From an uncultured beta proteobacterium (GTDB lineage: Bacteria > Pseudomonadota > Gammaproteobacteria > Burkholderiales > Burkholderiaceae_C), in the NCBI GenBank assembly GCA_903838565.1, contig CAILZB010000011.1, positions 1 through 61,516 of the forward strand: a stretch of 61,516 bases of DNA. The letters are read 5' to 3'. A model generated the notes under the pieces. It was not told the DNA's origin. It did not search any database and saw only the letters and a program-made list of their open reading frames with translations. Position numbers and translations under genes: made by a program. Positions within the stretch are counted from its first letter, which is position 1. Each line of letters starts with the position of its first letter. Positions 28,701-35,174 of the stretch are shown one piece after another.

Positions 28701-31601
28701 GCTGGTCCCCGGCGTGCAGGAGGCCACGCCGGTGGGGCCGCTGGTGACGGTGTTGCAGGTGGTGCTGGTGTAGGCGTTGCTTGAACTGGCCGAGGCCGCG
28801 ACGCACGAAGCCACGCCCGTGGGGCCGGTGGTCAGGGTCGGGCAGGTCGTGGTGGTGTAGCCATTCGCTGAAGTGGCCGAGGCCGCCGCGCATGAAGCCA
28901 CCGGCGTGGGACCAGTGGTGACGGTGTTGCAGCTGGTCGTCACATAGGAGGCGTTGGTACCTGGGGTGCAGCTGGCCACGCCCACGGCAGGCGTGGTGTT
29001 GAAGCTGCAGGTGATCTGGACATAACCGTTGCCGGAAGTCGCCGTCTGCGGGCTGCAGGCCGACACCGCCACGCTGACGGGTGTCGGGTTGCTGCACGAT
29101 GTCGAGGTGAAATTGTTGGCGCTGGTCGCGGCCTGCACCACACAGGTTCCCGGAACCACCTGGGTTGGACCCGTCACCTGGTTGTAGCAGGTGATCTGCG
29201 TGCTGGGCGTGCAGGTGGCAACCGGGGTCGAATTCTGACTGTCGGTGGCCCACCACTGGCTGGTGCTCATGGTGGAGGTCGTCGTGGTCTGGATCGGCTG
29301 GCTGGTGCTGGCCGTGAGCTGTGAGGTCTGCTGGTTCAGCTGCGAGGTGCTGGCAGTGAGCTGCGAGGTGCTCTGCCGCAGTTGCGAGGTGCTCTGGGTG
29401 AGCTGCGAGGTGCTCTGGTTGAGCTGTGAGGTGCTCCTGGCCAGCTGCGAGGTGCTCTGGGTCAGCTGCGTGCTGCTACTGGTGACCTGCGACGTGCTCT
29501 TGTTGAGCTGCGAAGTCGATGACGTGGGCGTGCTGGAGGTGAGCTGCGAGGTGCTTTGCGTCAGCTGCGATGTGCTCGCGGTGATCTGCGAGGTGCTCTG
29601 CAGTTTTTGCGAGGTGTTCTGCTTGGTATGCGTCGTGCTCTTGGTGAGCTGCGACGTGCTCGCCGTGACCGCCGTGGTCACGATGTTGAGTTGCTCGGTC
29701 CATTGGATCGGCGTGTTGGCGACCAACTGCGACGTGCTCATGGTCAGCTGTGAGGTGTTCGCCACGATCTGCGAGGTGCTGCGGTTGAGCTGTGAGGTGC
29801 TCTGCGTCAGTTGCGAGCTGCTCTGCGTCTGCTGCGACGTGCTGGACGTGACGGCCGTGGTCGTGATATTGAGCTGCGAGGTTGACAGCGTGGGGATGCT
29901 GGAGGTCACCTGCGAGGTGCTCTGCTTCAGCTGCGAGGTGCTCTTGTTGAGCTGCGACGTGCTCAGGTTGATCTGCGCGGTGCTCTGGGTGGTCTGCGCC
30001 GTGCTCTGCGTCAGCTGCGACGTGCTCTTGGTCGTGGCCGTGGTCGAGACATTCACCTGCGACGTGCTTTGCAGGGTGGCCGGATAGACCGTCTGCTGCA
30101 TGCCCGACGTGCTGCGCCGGTTTTGCACCGTCGAGCGCATCACCGAACCCGTCACGCAACTGGCCGCCGAATAGGTGTTCCAGTTGTCGGTGCTCACCGA
30201 GGTGCCGGTGGTGCCACCGTCCCAGATGGGACGCGGCGATATCAGGTAGCTGCTGCCGTTCACGGTGACGGTGGCGCCCAGGTCGCCGTCCTGCTGGCCC
30301 ACAGCCGTGCTGCCGTCGATCTTCACCGGACCCTGGGTTTCCGCAGCGCGGCTCCAGTAACCGCCGGTGGTCATCAGCGTGAAGTTCTGCCGGCAGCTCT
30401 GGTCGTCGGCCGCGGGTTGAAGCGTCATGCCGTTGTTGATCGAATCGTTCTTGTTGGCGTAATGGCGTCCCACGCGCGCCAGACCTTCACGCATGGGAGA
30501 ACTGCCACCGGGCACCTGCGCGTACAGCATGGTGTACCAGTTGGCCCGCTGCGTCGCATCAAACTTTGCCAGGGCCGTGTACATGGAGGGATCCACCGCG
30601 GCGCCGGTAAACGTGCTGCCCAAGGCGTTCACGTCGCCCCCGGGTTTGGTCAGCGGGTTGCCGTTGATGAAACCGACCCGGTAATCTTCCGGCAAATTAC
30701 CGGTCGTCGTGCCCAGCGTGCTGAAGGCCAGACCGATGCCGCTCTTGGTGAGCGAGACGCGGGTGCGGTAGAAGGTGTACCAGATGGCAAAATTCAGCCG
30801 CTCGTCCCCATACACCGCAGAGGTTCCGGCCACGGTCGCCGGGTCCCCGACCAGCACCCGCGTCCATTGCCCCGCCAGGGCTCCCGACGTGATGGATCGA
30901 GGATAAACAAGCCCAGAGGCTCCCGCCGGCGTCGGCGACTGCGGCACCGCCGTCGTCGAAGGCGTGCCGTAGGCGTCGGAGCAAGGTGCTGAGGCGTAAG
31001 AAAGGGTAGGCGTTGCACCTGAGGTCGTGGTGTAGACGTAGTAGTAGGCGCGCTGCTCCTCGTCGTTGGCGTCGGTCGAATTGCGCGCCCGGCTGTTGCG
31101 GTCAAAGGCCTGGAACTGGGAATTGAGGTTCACCGTTGCACGGCCGCTGGGCGACGAGACGTTGGCGCTGCTGGGCGTGAAATAGTTGTATGGCGCAGCA
31201 GCGAACAAGGCCGCCAGTTGCGCCGTCGACATCAGCGGGGTCCCGGTTGAATCCACCGGAACCTTGTCCGTGTACTTCGTCGCCGGGTTGTAGTAGATCG
31301 AGTTGCACTGGTTGGCCCGGTAGCCGATGGATTGGGGCGCGGGCGGCAGTGGCGTGGCCGCGCCTTCGAGCAGATTGGGCGCGTGGGTGAAAAGGATGGA
31401 CTTGGAGGTGTCCATCAGCAGCATGATGTTGGGCGAGGCCAGCGTCACGCTCGTGCTGTTGATGGGCATGTTGGAGATATCGGTGCTGGCGGCCGGAAGC
31501 GCAAAAAGCAAACCCAACGTGAACCAGGTCGTGATCCGCGCGATTTCGGCCTTGAGCGCGCCTGCGGCGAAACGGCGGGGGGGGCTTTGATTGAATTTCA
31601 T
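22701..31601 (-). CDS. pilY1: PilY1-type pilus tip protein, copy 3 (2966 aa)
   Basis: Giant PilY1. Start at 31601 (MKFNQSPPRRF) has AGGAG upstream and lies 19 bases after pilX. A signal peptide covers about residues 1-40; its codons 6-9 contain a run of eight C (31577-31584). The vWA-like domain has DTSKS at 64-68; the second MIDAS Asp is Gly (TTGGYWS near 410). An insertion of about 1725 residues (412-2138, 58% of the protein) contains the STSQL heptad array (about 490-780), QWWATDSQNSTPVATC, then about 43 two-Cys repeats (about 795-2020). The vWA part resumes at SLADVAQYYYATDLRPE, then the PilY1 propeller (AYVGGNDGMLHAF, GGKGYYALDV) and the end GKRISWREIVQ. Expected at the pilus tip or cell surface, probably as an adhesin. 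Signs of recent repeat expansion are strong. Confidence 0.93.
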   Translation of the reverse strand: MKFNQSPPRRFAAGALKAEIARITTWFTLGLLFALPAASTDISNMPINSTSVTLASPNIMLLMDTSKSILFTHAPNLLEGAATPLPPAPQSIGYRANQCNSIYYNPATKYTDKVPVDSTGTPLMSTAQLAALFAAAPYNYFTPSSANVSSPSGRATVNLNSQFQAFDRNSRARNSTDANDEEQRAYYYVYTTTSGATPTLSYASAPCSDAYGTPSTTAVPQSPTPAGASGLVYPRSITSGALAGQWTRVLVGDPATVAGTSAVYGDERLNFAIWYTFYRTRVSLTKSGIGLAFSTLGTTTGNLPEDYRVGFINGNPLTKPGGDVNALGSTFTGAAVDPSMYTALAKFDATQRANWYTMLYAQVPGGSSPMREGLARVGRHYANKNDSINNGMTLQPAADDQSCRQNFTLMTTGGYWSRAAETQGPVKIDGSTAVGQQDGDLGATVTVNGSSYLISPRPIWDGGTTGTSVSTDNWNTYSAASCVTGSVMRSTVQNRRSTSGMQQTVYPATLQSTSQVNVSTTATTKSTSQLTQSTAQTTQSTAQINLSTSQLNKSTSQLKQSTSQVTSSIPTLSTSQLNITTTAVTSSTSQQTQSSSQLTQSTSQLNRSTSQIVANTSQLTMSTSQLVANTPIQWTEQLNIVTTAVTASTSQLTKSTTHTKQNTSQKLQSTSQITASTSQLTQSTSQLTSSTPTSSTSQLNKSTSQVTSSSTQLTQSTSQLARSTSQLNQSTSQLTQSTSQLRQSTSQLTASTSQLNQQTSQLTASTSQPIQTTTTSTMSTSQWWATDSQNSTPVATCTPSTQITCYNQVTGPTQVVPGTCVVQAATSANNFTSTSCSNPTPVSVAVSACSPQTATSGNGYVQITCSFNTTPAVGVASCTPGTNASYVTTSCNTVTTGPTPVASCAAASATSANGYTTTTCPTLTTGPTGVASCVAASASSSNAYTSTTCNTVTSGPTGVASCTPGTSASFVVTSCATANTGPTGVASCSPVPAGSGNSYTATTCNTVTTGPTPVPTCSAASASSGNLYTTTTCPVVSTGPTGVASCTASAANSGNSYTATTCPTVTTGPTGVASCTAATADSTNSYTTTTCNTVPLGPTPVASCTPGTSGTFVVTTCNTVTTGPTPIGACTPASANSGNAYTVTTCPVVATGPTAAPSGCTAVLATATTTPAWTATTCGWTTPVGVGTCTSSATVTCNTLTNGPTGVASCTPAAASSGNSYIAVTCNTVTGGPTGVSSCTGATASSGNLYTATTCNTVTTTNVPVASCSTASKSTVNFYTSTTCPTPVTTSGWVASCTAASADSTNAYTTTTCPVTATGPTGVSSCSPITATALNSWTTTSCNTVTTGPTGVTACTPVSAASGNSYTATTCNTVTTGPTPTGSCTPVAAGTGNSWVATTCPVVATAAVGVTSCTPVAASSGNNWTATLCGWTAATGAAVCVPSPTQLCNTVATGPTPVGSCTPALASASNNYVTTTCNTVTTGPTGVASCVNTPASAGNSWTAITCPGTVTTGPTPVTACAVTPASSGNSWTATTCPVVNTGPTGVASCTAAPADGTNAYTSTSCNTVTSGPGGVASCTPQTAAAINSYVDITCNTVDTGPTGVTACTPIAATALNSWTTTSCNTDVNGPTPTGSCTNAVASSGNSWIATACTTATSGPTPAPLGCTPLTASAGTTPPWTATTCSWTAAAGVASCVASATQICSTVLTGPLPVASCTPASADGTNAYTATSCTTTTTGPTGVSSCTPGTDASFVVTSCNTATTGPTPSAACTPTSAGSGNSWTATTCNTVSTGPTGVASCNAVPADASTTPPWTATTCGTAISGPTGVSSCTPAAANGSNSYVDTSCSTVSTGPTPVASCTPVAASAGTTPPWTATTCNTVPTGPTPAASCTAASPNGSNAFIGTTCSTTVTGPTAVGSCNQAAADGTNAYTATTCVTPASVTTWVPSCTAVSASAPSWIATTCNPVASGPTPVATCTPGTDANFVVTTCDQVTTPPTGPVAASACTPGMDLNFVNTTCDAVPGAKVQYQTTTEVTTQVVSGGFSVGAPSVVTTPGTLTDLDGVCYSQAQQPVLFATAPAFSAGGAPTPGGVPPIVRPPLIPSTVPTALTSVAPAPPSLCAGWPCVVGIGSIEGGSTNSLADVAQYYYATDLRPELPDNVFVGQSSGYPNEDDRLKSQHMTTFVVGLGVSGTLDFTTDYTSGTGDFSALRTGVAVAGQGSGATSWPVWPTSATTYESQFNDPRSIDDFWHTAVDGRGRFFSARDPASLISGIKGALEGISSSSGTSAGATMATQMPVPGNNAIFGTSFVTGKWTGDVLATTVSAAGVSGTATWSAQANLNSRVSLYCDGRDIRLIRTTGSTSTLVPFTWNTQPCDASGNPFGTATTGLNATELAYFGATQVNRLSQFGTGSTLTAAQINAAEGLAPSPNVPANLVNFLRGQKGYQGDAVIVANQIYRARDSALGDIVDSQLAYVGPPSQLYGDAGYSNFVSNNASRTAMAYVGGNDGMLHAFNATTGVEAWAVIPTSVLPNLYALADMAYGSAHQFYVDGSPTSGDIYNGTDWKTILVGGLNDGGKGYYALDVTDPTTPKALWEFKASSLVCLATDLAAIGNSSDCNLGLTFGRPVITKLADGVTWVVLVTSGYNNTTDGGNGQGYLYVLNAYTGQIIRRIGTGVGDTTGPSGLRELTTYVSNPKLNNTALWVYGGDLLGNLWRFDINAASSAPAVLVTSLRAADNTAQSVTTRINLAEVNGNTFLMVGTGRLLGASDISNTQQQTVYSIMDPMAAPTVTSPPTAELDPATLRAGLKPITLTTTGSLVSGDLVRTALPCSGSSGQCASTAGWYMDLTQGLTDATLGSERVTIDMALASGTLVFQSNIPSASQCASGYNLFNQLDFVTGLPVGGSAVTKFGTATLGSGATLAMMPDGSLKWIVTTTKPLPEPPGMYDVAVAIPAPVGKRISWREIVQ
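25540..29215 (-). repeat. Two-cysteine repeat array in pilY1 copy 3 (about 43 units)
   Basis: Tandem in-frame units, mostly 29 residues (about 87 bases) and sometimes 26 or 19. The consensus runs CNTVTTGPTGVASC then TPASASSGNSYTATT and the next Cys. I counted about 43 units by eye. Each has two Cys, so an even number is available for disulfides after export. Short 19-residue units (GWTTPVGVGTCTSSATVTC and relatives) recur nine units apart (see findings). High similarity between distant units points to recent expansion and homogenisation. Confidence 0.93.
29255..30130 (-). repeat. STSQL heptad array in pilY1 copy 3
   Basis: In-frame tandem array with a 7-residue period STSQLxx (21 bases at DNA level). 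The last positions vary among TQ, NK, NQ, TA, AR and VT. About 40 heptads are recognisable over roughly 290 residues, interrupted by short breaks such as TPIQWTEQLNIVTTAV. It is rich in Ser, Thr and Gln and nearly free of charge. It ends at the conserved QWWATDSQNSTPV. Confidence 0.92.
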
Positions 31602-31620
31602 GATTGATACTCCTGCTGCG

Positions 31621-32256
31621 TCAATACACCAAGATCTGCACATAGCTCAAGGTGTTGCGGGGGCCGTCCACGCGCGAGGTGACCCTGAAAAGCGTGGGCG
31701 ATCCGGCACCGGCGCTGAAGGGACCGCCTCCAACGTTGGCCACAATGCTGCCGCTTCCGCCGCCGGAGGAGTACACCGCGCACTCCTGACCGCCGCCGTC
31801 CTGCGCACTGGCGTTTGCCACCTTGCAAAGCCGATGGATCACATAGCGCACCTTGTTTCCCGCGCCGTCGTCGTTGGTGGCAACCTGGACAGCAGCGCTA
31901 CTCCAATCAAACGGTGTTGGGACCGACTGCGTGCCGGTTGGGTTAAACGTGGTATCCCAGGAAGAAAAGTAGCCGTGGGCGGGGTCGTCGTTTTGCAGCG
32001 TGACTGCCGCCGTCGCGGCCGGCAAAGACTGCAGCCAGCTGATCGCGGCCTCCGCCGCACGGTCCCCTGCGAGCGTGGCATTCTGCTTGAACGCCAGGTT
32101 GCCCGCCACACCCACACCGGTGCCAACGGAGCGCAGCATCGCCACACCGGCGAGCATCATCGCGATCATCACGATCAACGCCACATACAGCACCACACCC
32201 TGCTGATGATGCAGACGGCGCCGCGACTTTTGAAGGAAAGCCTTGTGCTTCATCAT
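31621..32256 (-). CDS. pilX: Minor pilin PilX, copy 3
   Basis: PilX minor pilin, 211 residues. The leader ends HHQQG, then VVLYVALIVMIAMMLAGVAM, without Glu5, then RSVGTGVGVAGNLAFKQNAT. The C-terminal part has NKVRYVIHRLCKVA and ends SRVDGPRNTLSYVQILVY. The start overlaps the pilW stop (ATGA); a second in-frame ATG follows immediately. Placed between pilW and pilY1 as in copies 1 and 2. Confidence 0.91.
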   Translation of the reverse strand: MMKHKAFLQKSRRRLHHQQGVVLYVALIVMIAMMLAGVAMLRSVGTGVGVAGNLAFKQNATLAGDRAAEAAISWLQSLPAATAAVTLQNDDPAHGYFSSWDTTFNPTGTQSVPTPFDWSSAAVQVATNDDGAGNKVRYVIHRLCKVANASAQDGGGQECAVYSSGGGSGSIVANVGGGPFSAGAGSPTLFRVTSRVDGPRNTLSYVQILVY

Positions 32257-33416
32257 TTGCCCCAGATCATGTTGCGCAGCGGCACGGCGGACTCGTACAC
32301 GCGGTAGCGGTAGTGGCGCCAGTCGTTGGCGTTGCCCGGCGTGCTGTCCGGCGTGCCGTCGACGTTGAACATGGTGAAACTGTGGCCTGCCGGGTCATTG
32401 GCCCAGAACGGCGCGACCGTGGTCACCGCCGCCTTTTCATACTGCTGGCTGCGCGCCAACACTGCAAAGCGCACGGCCAGCAACAGCGTGCCGTTCGTCG
32501 GCGCCGTGCTGGTCCATTCCGCCGGACTGATGATGCCGTCCCCACCAACCGCACCGCCAGCACCTGACGCTCCATCGTCCACGCCGTATTCGGCCTGCAG
32601 GTTCACGACACCCTCCGTCACCTGGGATTGAGCGTCCGAATGCAGCGTATCGCTCCACACCAGCAGGTTGGCGCCGGCCGCGCCAGCAGACGTGACCTGC
32701 CACTGATTGCGCTGGGGCCTCGGCCCCAGGTTGTAGACGAATCCGCTCGATCCCACGAACGTGTTCACGCCGGGCACTGCGTTCATGGTGGCCGTCGTGG
32801 CACCAGCGTAATCGCTGGTATAGGAGCCCTGAGCGTGAATCACCGTATTTAAATCGCCCGAACTGGCGGGTGGATAGTCGGTGATCTCGACTAGAGCGCA
32901 TTGGTATGTCGTCGCCGGGGGATTCTGCCCCGCCACCAGCATGATGTCGCCACGCTGAAACGCACTGCGGCTGAGCAGCATTTTGGTGGTGGTCGTGGGA
33001 TTGCTGAACTTGCGCCCTAGCGCGAATAGGGCGGAGTCGCCGTACGTGACAGCGATCTTTACTGGCGCACCGGGAGTCGTGGCGTCCGGGATGATCTGCA
33101 CCGGCATCAGCGGGAAGCTGAAGTTGGGCGTGGCCAGCGCGCTGTTGTACGCCTGCACCGTGCACCCGGCGGCCGGAGTCAGCCCAAAGCCCATCCCCGC
33201 CATCTTGATGTCGCGATCAAGCTGGTAAAGCGCCAGGCTACCGGCCATTTGCGCGTCGCTACCGGACGTGGTGGTGCGCGTGCGCTCGCCCGACGCGCTG
33301 AACACCTGAAAAACGATCAGCATCGCAATCAGCGCGATCGCCAGTCCCACCAGTGTCTCGATCAGCGACATGCCGCGGTTGCGCATCGCCCGGGATGATC
33401 CATGGAGTTGCTTCAT
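32253..33416 (-). CDS. pilW: Minor pilin PilW, copy 3
   Basis: PilW minor pilin, 387 residues. The prepilin motif G-MSLIETLVGLAIALIAMLI has Glu5, then SASGERTRTTTSGSDAQMAG as in copy 2. It carries a Gly/Ala-rich insert near DDGASGAGGAVGGDG absent from the other copies. The end is DWRHYRYRVYESAVPLRNMIWG. It starts 7 bases after pilV. Confidence 0.92.
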   Translation of the reverse strand: MKQLHGSSRAMRNRGMSLIETLVGLAIALIAMLIVFQVFSASGERTRTTTSGSDAQMAGSLALYQLDRDIKMAGMGFGLTPAAGCTVQAYNSALATPNFSFPLMPVQIIPDATTPGAPVKIAVTYGDSALFALGRKFSNPTTTTKMLLSRSAFQRGDIMLVAGQNPPATTYQCALVEITDYPPASSGDLNTVIHAQGSYTSDYAGATTATMNAVPGVNTFVGSSGFVYNLGPRPQRNQWQVTSAGAAGANLLVWSDTLHSDAQSQVTEGVVNLQAEYGVDDGASGAGGAVGGDGIISPAEWTSTAPTNGTLLLAVRFAVLARSQQYEKAAVTTVAPFWANDPAGHSFTMFNVDGTPDSTPGNANDWRHYRYRVYESAVPLRNMIWGK

Positions 33417-33423
33417 GGCGCGC

Positions 33424-33963
33424 TCAGTTGATCACCGATTTCATGACGTGCTTGCGCGCGACCGCATCGCCAGGCGCCTTCCAGCAGACGGTGACCGTGA
33501 CTTCATTGAGCTGAGATGCGGTATTTGCCACGACGATTTGCTGCATCGCCGCCGTAGCGCCCGGCAAACCGGTGCCCGCGGCCATGACGGACGCCACCCA
33601 GGGAGCGACCACCGCATCGGTGGCCGGATCGCCGGAAAAGCTGCAGTTGGCATCGGTCGTCGCCTGGTGTTGAAATGCGTTCAGCGAAGCGGCTGCGATC
33701 ATTGGTGCACTGGTTGGATCACCTGGAATGGAGGGGACGCGCGGCACGCTGACCCATATTTGGTTGATGATCTGGGTGGCAAACTTGTTCGCGTCGGTGC
33801 GGTACTGCGCGTCCGACTGCGACGCCACGGCCAGCGCATTCACGCCCACCATGCCCAGGATGCCCAGCGAAAAGATGAGGATCGCCATCAACGCCTCGAT
33901 CAGCATCATGCCGCGCTGCTGCGGCGGGGTGGACAGATTGGACAGGGTCAGGGTCGGCTTCAT
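33424..33963 (-). CDS. pilV: Minor pilin PilV, copy 3
   Basis: PilV minor pilin, 179 residues. The start at 33963 (MKPTLTLSNLS) is chosen because it follows the fimT stop by 11 bases; a longer reading overlaps fimT. The prepilin motif G-MMLIEALMAILIFSLGILG has Glu5, followed by SQSDAQYRTDANKFATQIIN. The C-terminal VTVCWKAPGDAVARKHVM matches copy 2. Confidence 0.92.
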   Translation of the reverse strand: MKPTLTLSNLSTPPQQRGMMLIEALMAILIFSLGILGMVGVNALAVASQSDAQYRTDANKFATQIINQIWVSVPRVPSIPGDPTSAPMIAAASLNAFQHQATTDANCSFSGDPATDAVVAPWVASVMAAGTGLPGATAAMQQIVVANTASQLNEVTVTVCWKAPGDAVARKHVMKSVIN

Positions 33964-33974
33964 GGGTCTTTCTT

Positions 33975-34604
33975 CTAACTGCAGGTTCGGGAGTCGCCTG
34001 CGGTGGTTACGGCCGGATCGCAGACCCGAACCTGCCCGCCCACCGTCACCTGTACCCGCAGACAGCGCATGGGGCCGCCGACGGTGGCAGGGGGCACAGG
34101 AGCCACGCAAGCGCCACCACTCGGATTGGAAAAGTCAAACGACACCGTCGCCGCCTGGTCGGTAGAACCCAACCCGGTGAAATTCAGGTTGGAAACGCCC
34201 CCCGCGACCACGACCTGCGTTGCGCCTTCGGCGGCAGACTTGGCCTGGAGCAACTGATGTTGAAGGGTTTTAGCAGGGTTAGTGCAGGTAACGAGATCAG
34301 GGGCTGCGAGGAGCACTCGCACCATCCAGTTGGGTCCCGCCGCGCTCGCGGTTGCATCGGTTACGTTGCAAACCACGGGCGGGTCGCTGGTCAGGATCAG
34401 GCCCACACCACCATTGCGCCGAATAGCCTCGGCGCGCGCAAACTGCAGGTCGGCGCTGAAGTTCGAGGCTGCGGCGTGAATCTTCGAATTGGCCAAGTAG
34501 GCGCTGAGCGACGGAAGACCCAGCCCCAGCAGCAGCGCCACAATCGCCAGGCCCACCATCAGCTCGATCAGCGAGAACCCGGCAGAAGTGTTGGTTTTCA
34601 GCAC
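33975..34604 (-). CDS. fimT: FimT/FimU-type minor pseudopilin, copy 3
   Basis: GspH/FimT-family minor pilin, 209 residues from GTG at 34604, which overlaps the pilE stop as GTGCTGA, exactly as in copy 1. The leader VLKTNTSAG precedes [20 protein letters not shown] with Glu5. The FimT signature [20 protein letters not shown] follows. The C-terminus [15 protein letters not shown] supplies the end piece recognised in the copy 2 fusion. Confidence 0.9.
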   Translation of the reverse strand: MLKTNTSAGFSLIELMVGLAIVALLLGLGLPSLSAYLANSKIHAAASNFSADLQFARAEAIRRNGGVGLILTSDPPVVCNVTDATASAAGPNWMVRVLLAAPDLVTCTNPAKTLQHQLLQAKSAAEGATQVVVAGGVSNLNFTGLGSTDQAATVSFDFSNPSGGACVAPVPPATVGGPMRCLRVQVTVGGQVRVCDPAVTTAGDSRTCS

Positions 34605-35038
34605 GATCCGTCCGCCTTGAGAACCCAGCAACTCGCCGACGTCGCGCCCCAAGCTGTGGCAGTGGTCGCACGCACATTGCTCTCGTTGACCGTATAGGTG
34701 AATCCCGCCATGGAGCCGCCCGCCGTGCCCGTTGCCTGAACGACAAATGTGGACGCTGTCAGATTGGCAGCAGGACAGGAAAAGGTGAAGTATTTCGCGT
34801 CGCCAGCCGAGGGCAAAGGAGCCACAGTGCCGGCCGCGCACGCCCCCACATAGGTGCGGTTATCCTGGAAGTACTGCTCCATCTTGACCTTCATCCCCGC
34901 CAGCCCCGCCACCGCTTCGGTGATCTTGCCGCGCTGCACATAGGCCGTGTAGGAAGGCAAGGCGATGGCCGCGAGGATTCCGATGATCGCTACCGTGATC
35001 ATCAACTCGATCAGCGTGAATCCCTTGTTGCTGCGCAT
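34598..35038 (-). CDS. pilE: Type IV pilin PilE, copy 3
   Basis: Type IVa pilin, 146 residues, first gene of the rightmost (first transcribed) operon copy. The leader MRSNKG precedes [19 protein letters not shown], then [16 protein letters not shown]. The C-terminal Cys pair lies in FSCPAANL and [11 protein letters not shown]. The SD AAGGGAAA stands before TGTC-ATG. Divergent from ribD across a 136-base gap. Confidence 0.92.
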   Translation of the reverse strand: MRSNKGFTLIELMITVAIIGILAAIALPSYTAYVQRGKITEAVAGLAGMKVKMEQYFQDNRTYVGACAAGTVAPLPSAGDAKYFTFSCPAANLTASTFVVQATGTAGGSMAGFTYTVNESNVRATTATAWGATSASCWVLKADGSC

Positions 35039-35174
35039 GACATTTCCCTTTTTTGATTTAAGTCAGCATATCGGACGAAACCTCGCCCCCTGATGGATAA
35101 CGGATAACCGGCGCGGCGCGCCGGATAAGTGGCAAGATCGAGCGCTCAAAGTCCAACCACCTGCAAGCAGTTGT
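35039..35174. promoter_or_regulatory. Divergent leader between pilE copy 3 and ribD
   Basis: 136 bases between divergent starts. It holds a perfect 8-base inverted repeat CCGGCGCG-G-CGCGCCGG (35108-35124) flanked by ATAA on both sides, and a nearby direct repeat GGATAAC/GGATAAC. CCACTTATC (complement of 35124-35132) is shared with the other two pilE leaders at a similar distance from the start codon (86 bases here, 101 and 102 there). The TGAC-NN-GTCA palindrome of copies 1 and 2 is absent. Confidence 0.4.

Noticed and set aside
25540..29215. Possible CRISPR array
   Set aside because: Repeats are in-frame, about 87 bases, with no unique spacers of constant size, and encode a continuous protein; no cas genes nearby.
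29245..30087. Plus-strand frame with repeated SCEVL units
   Set aside because: It is the complement of the STSQL array in pilY1; the signal peptide and domain context exist only on the minus strand.
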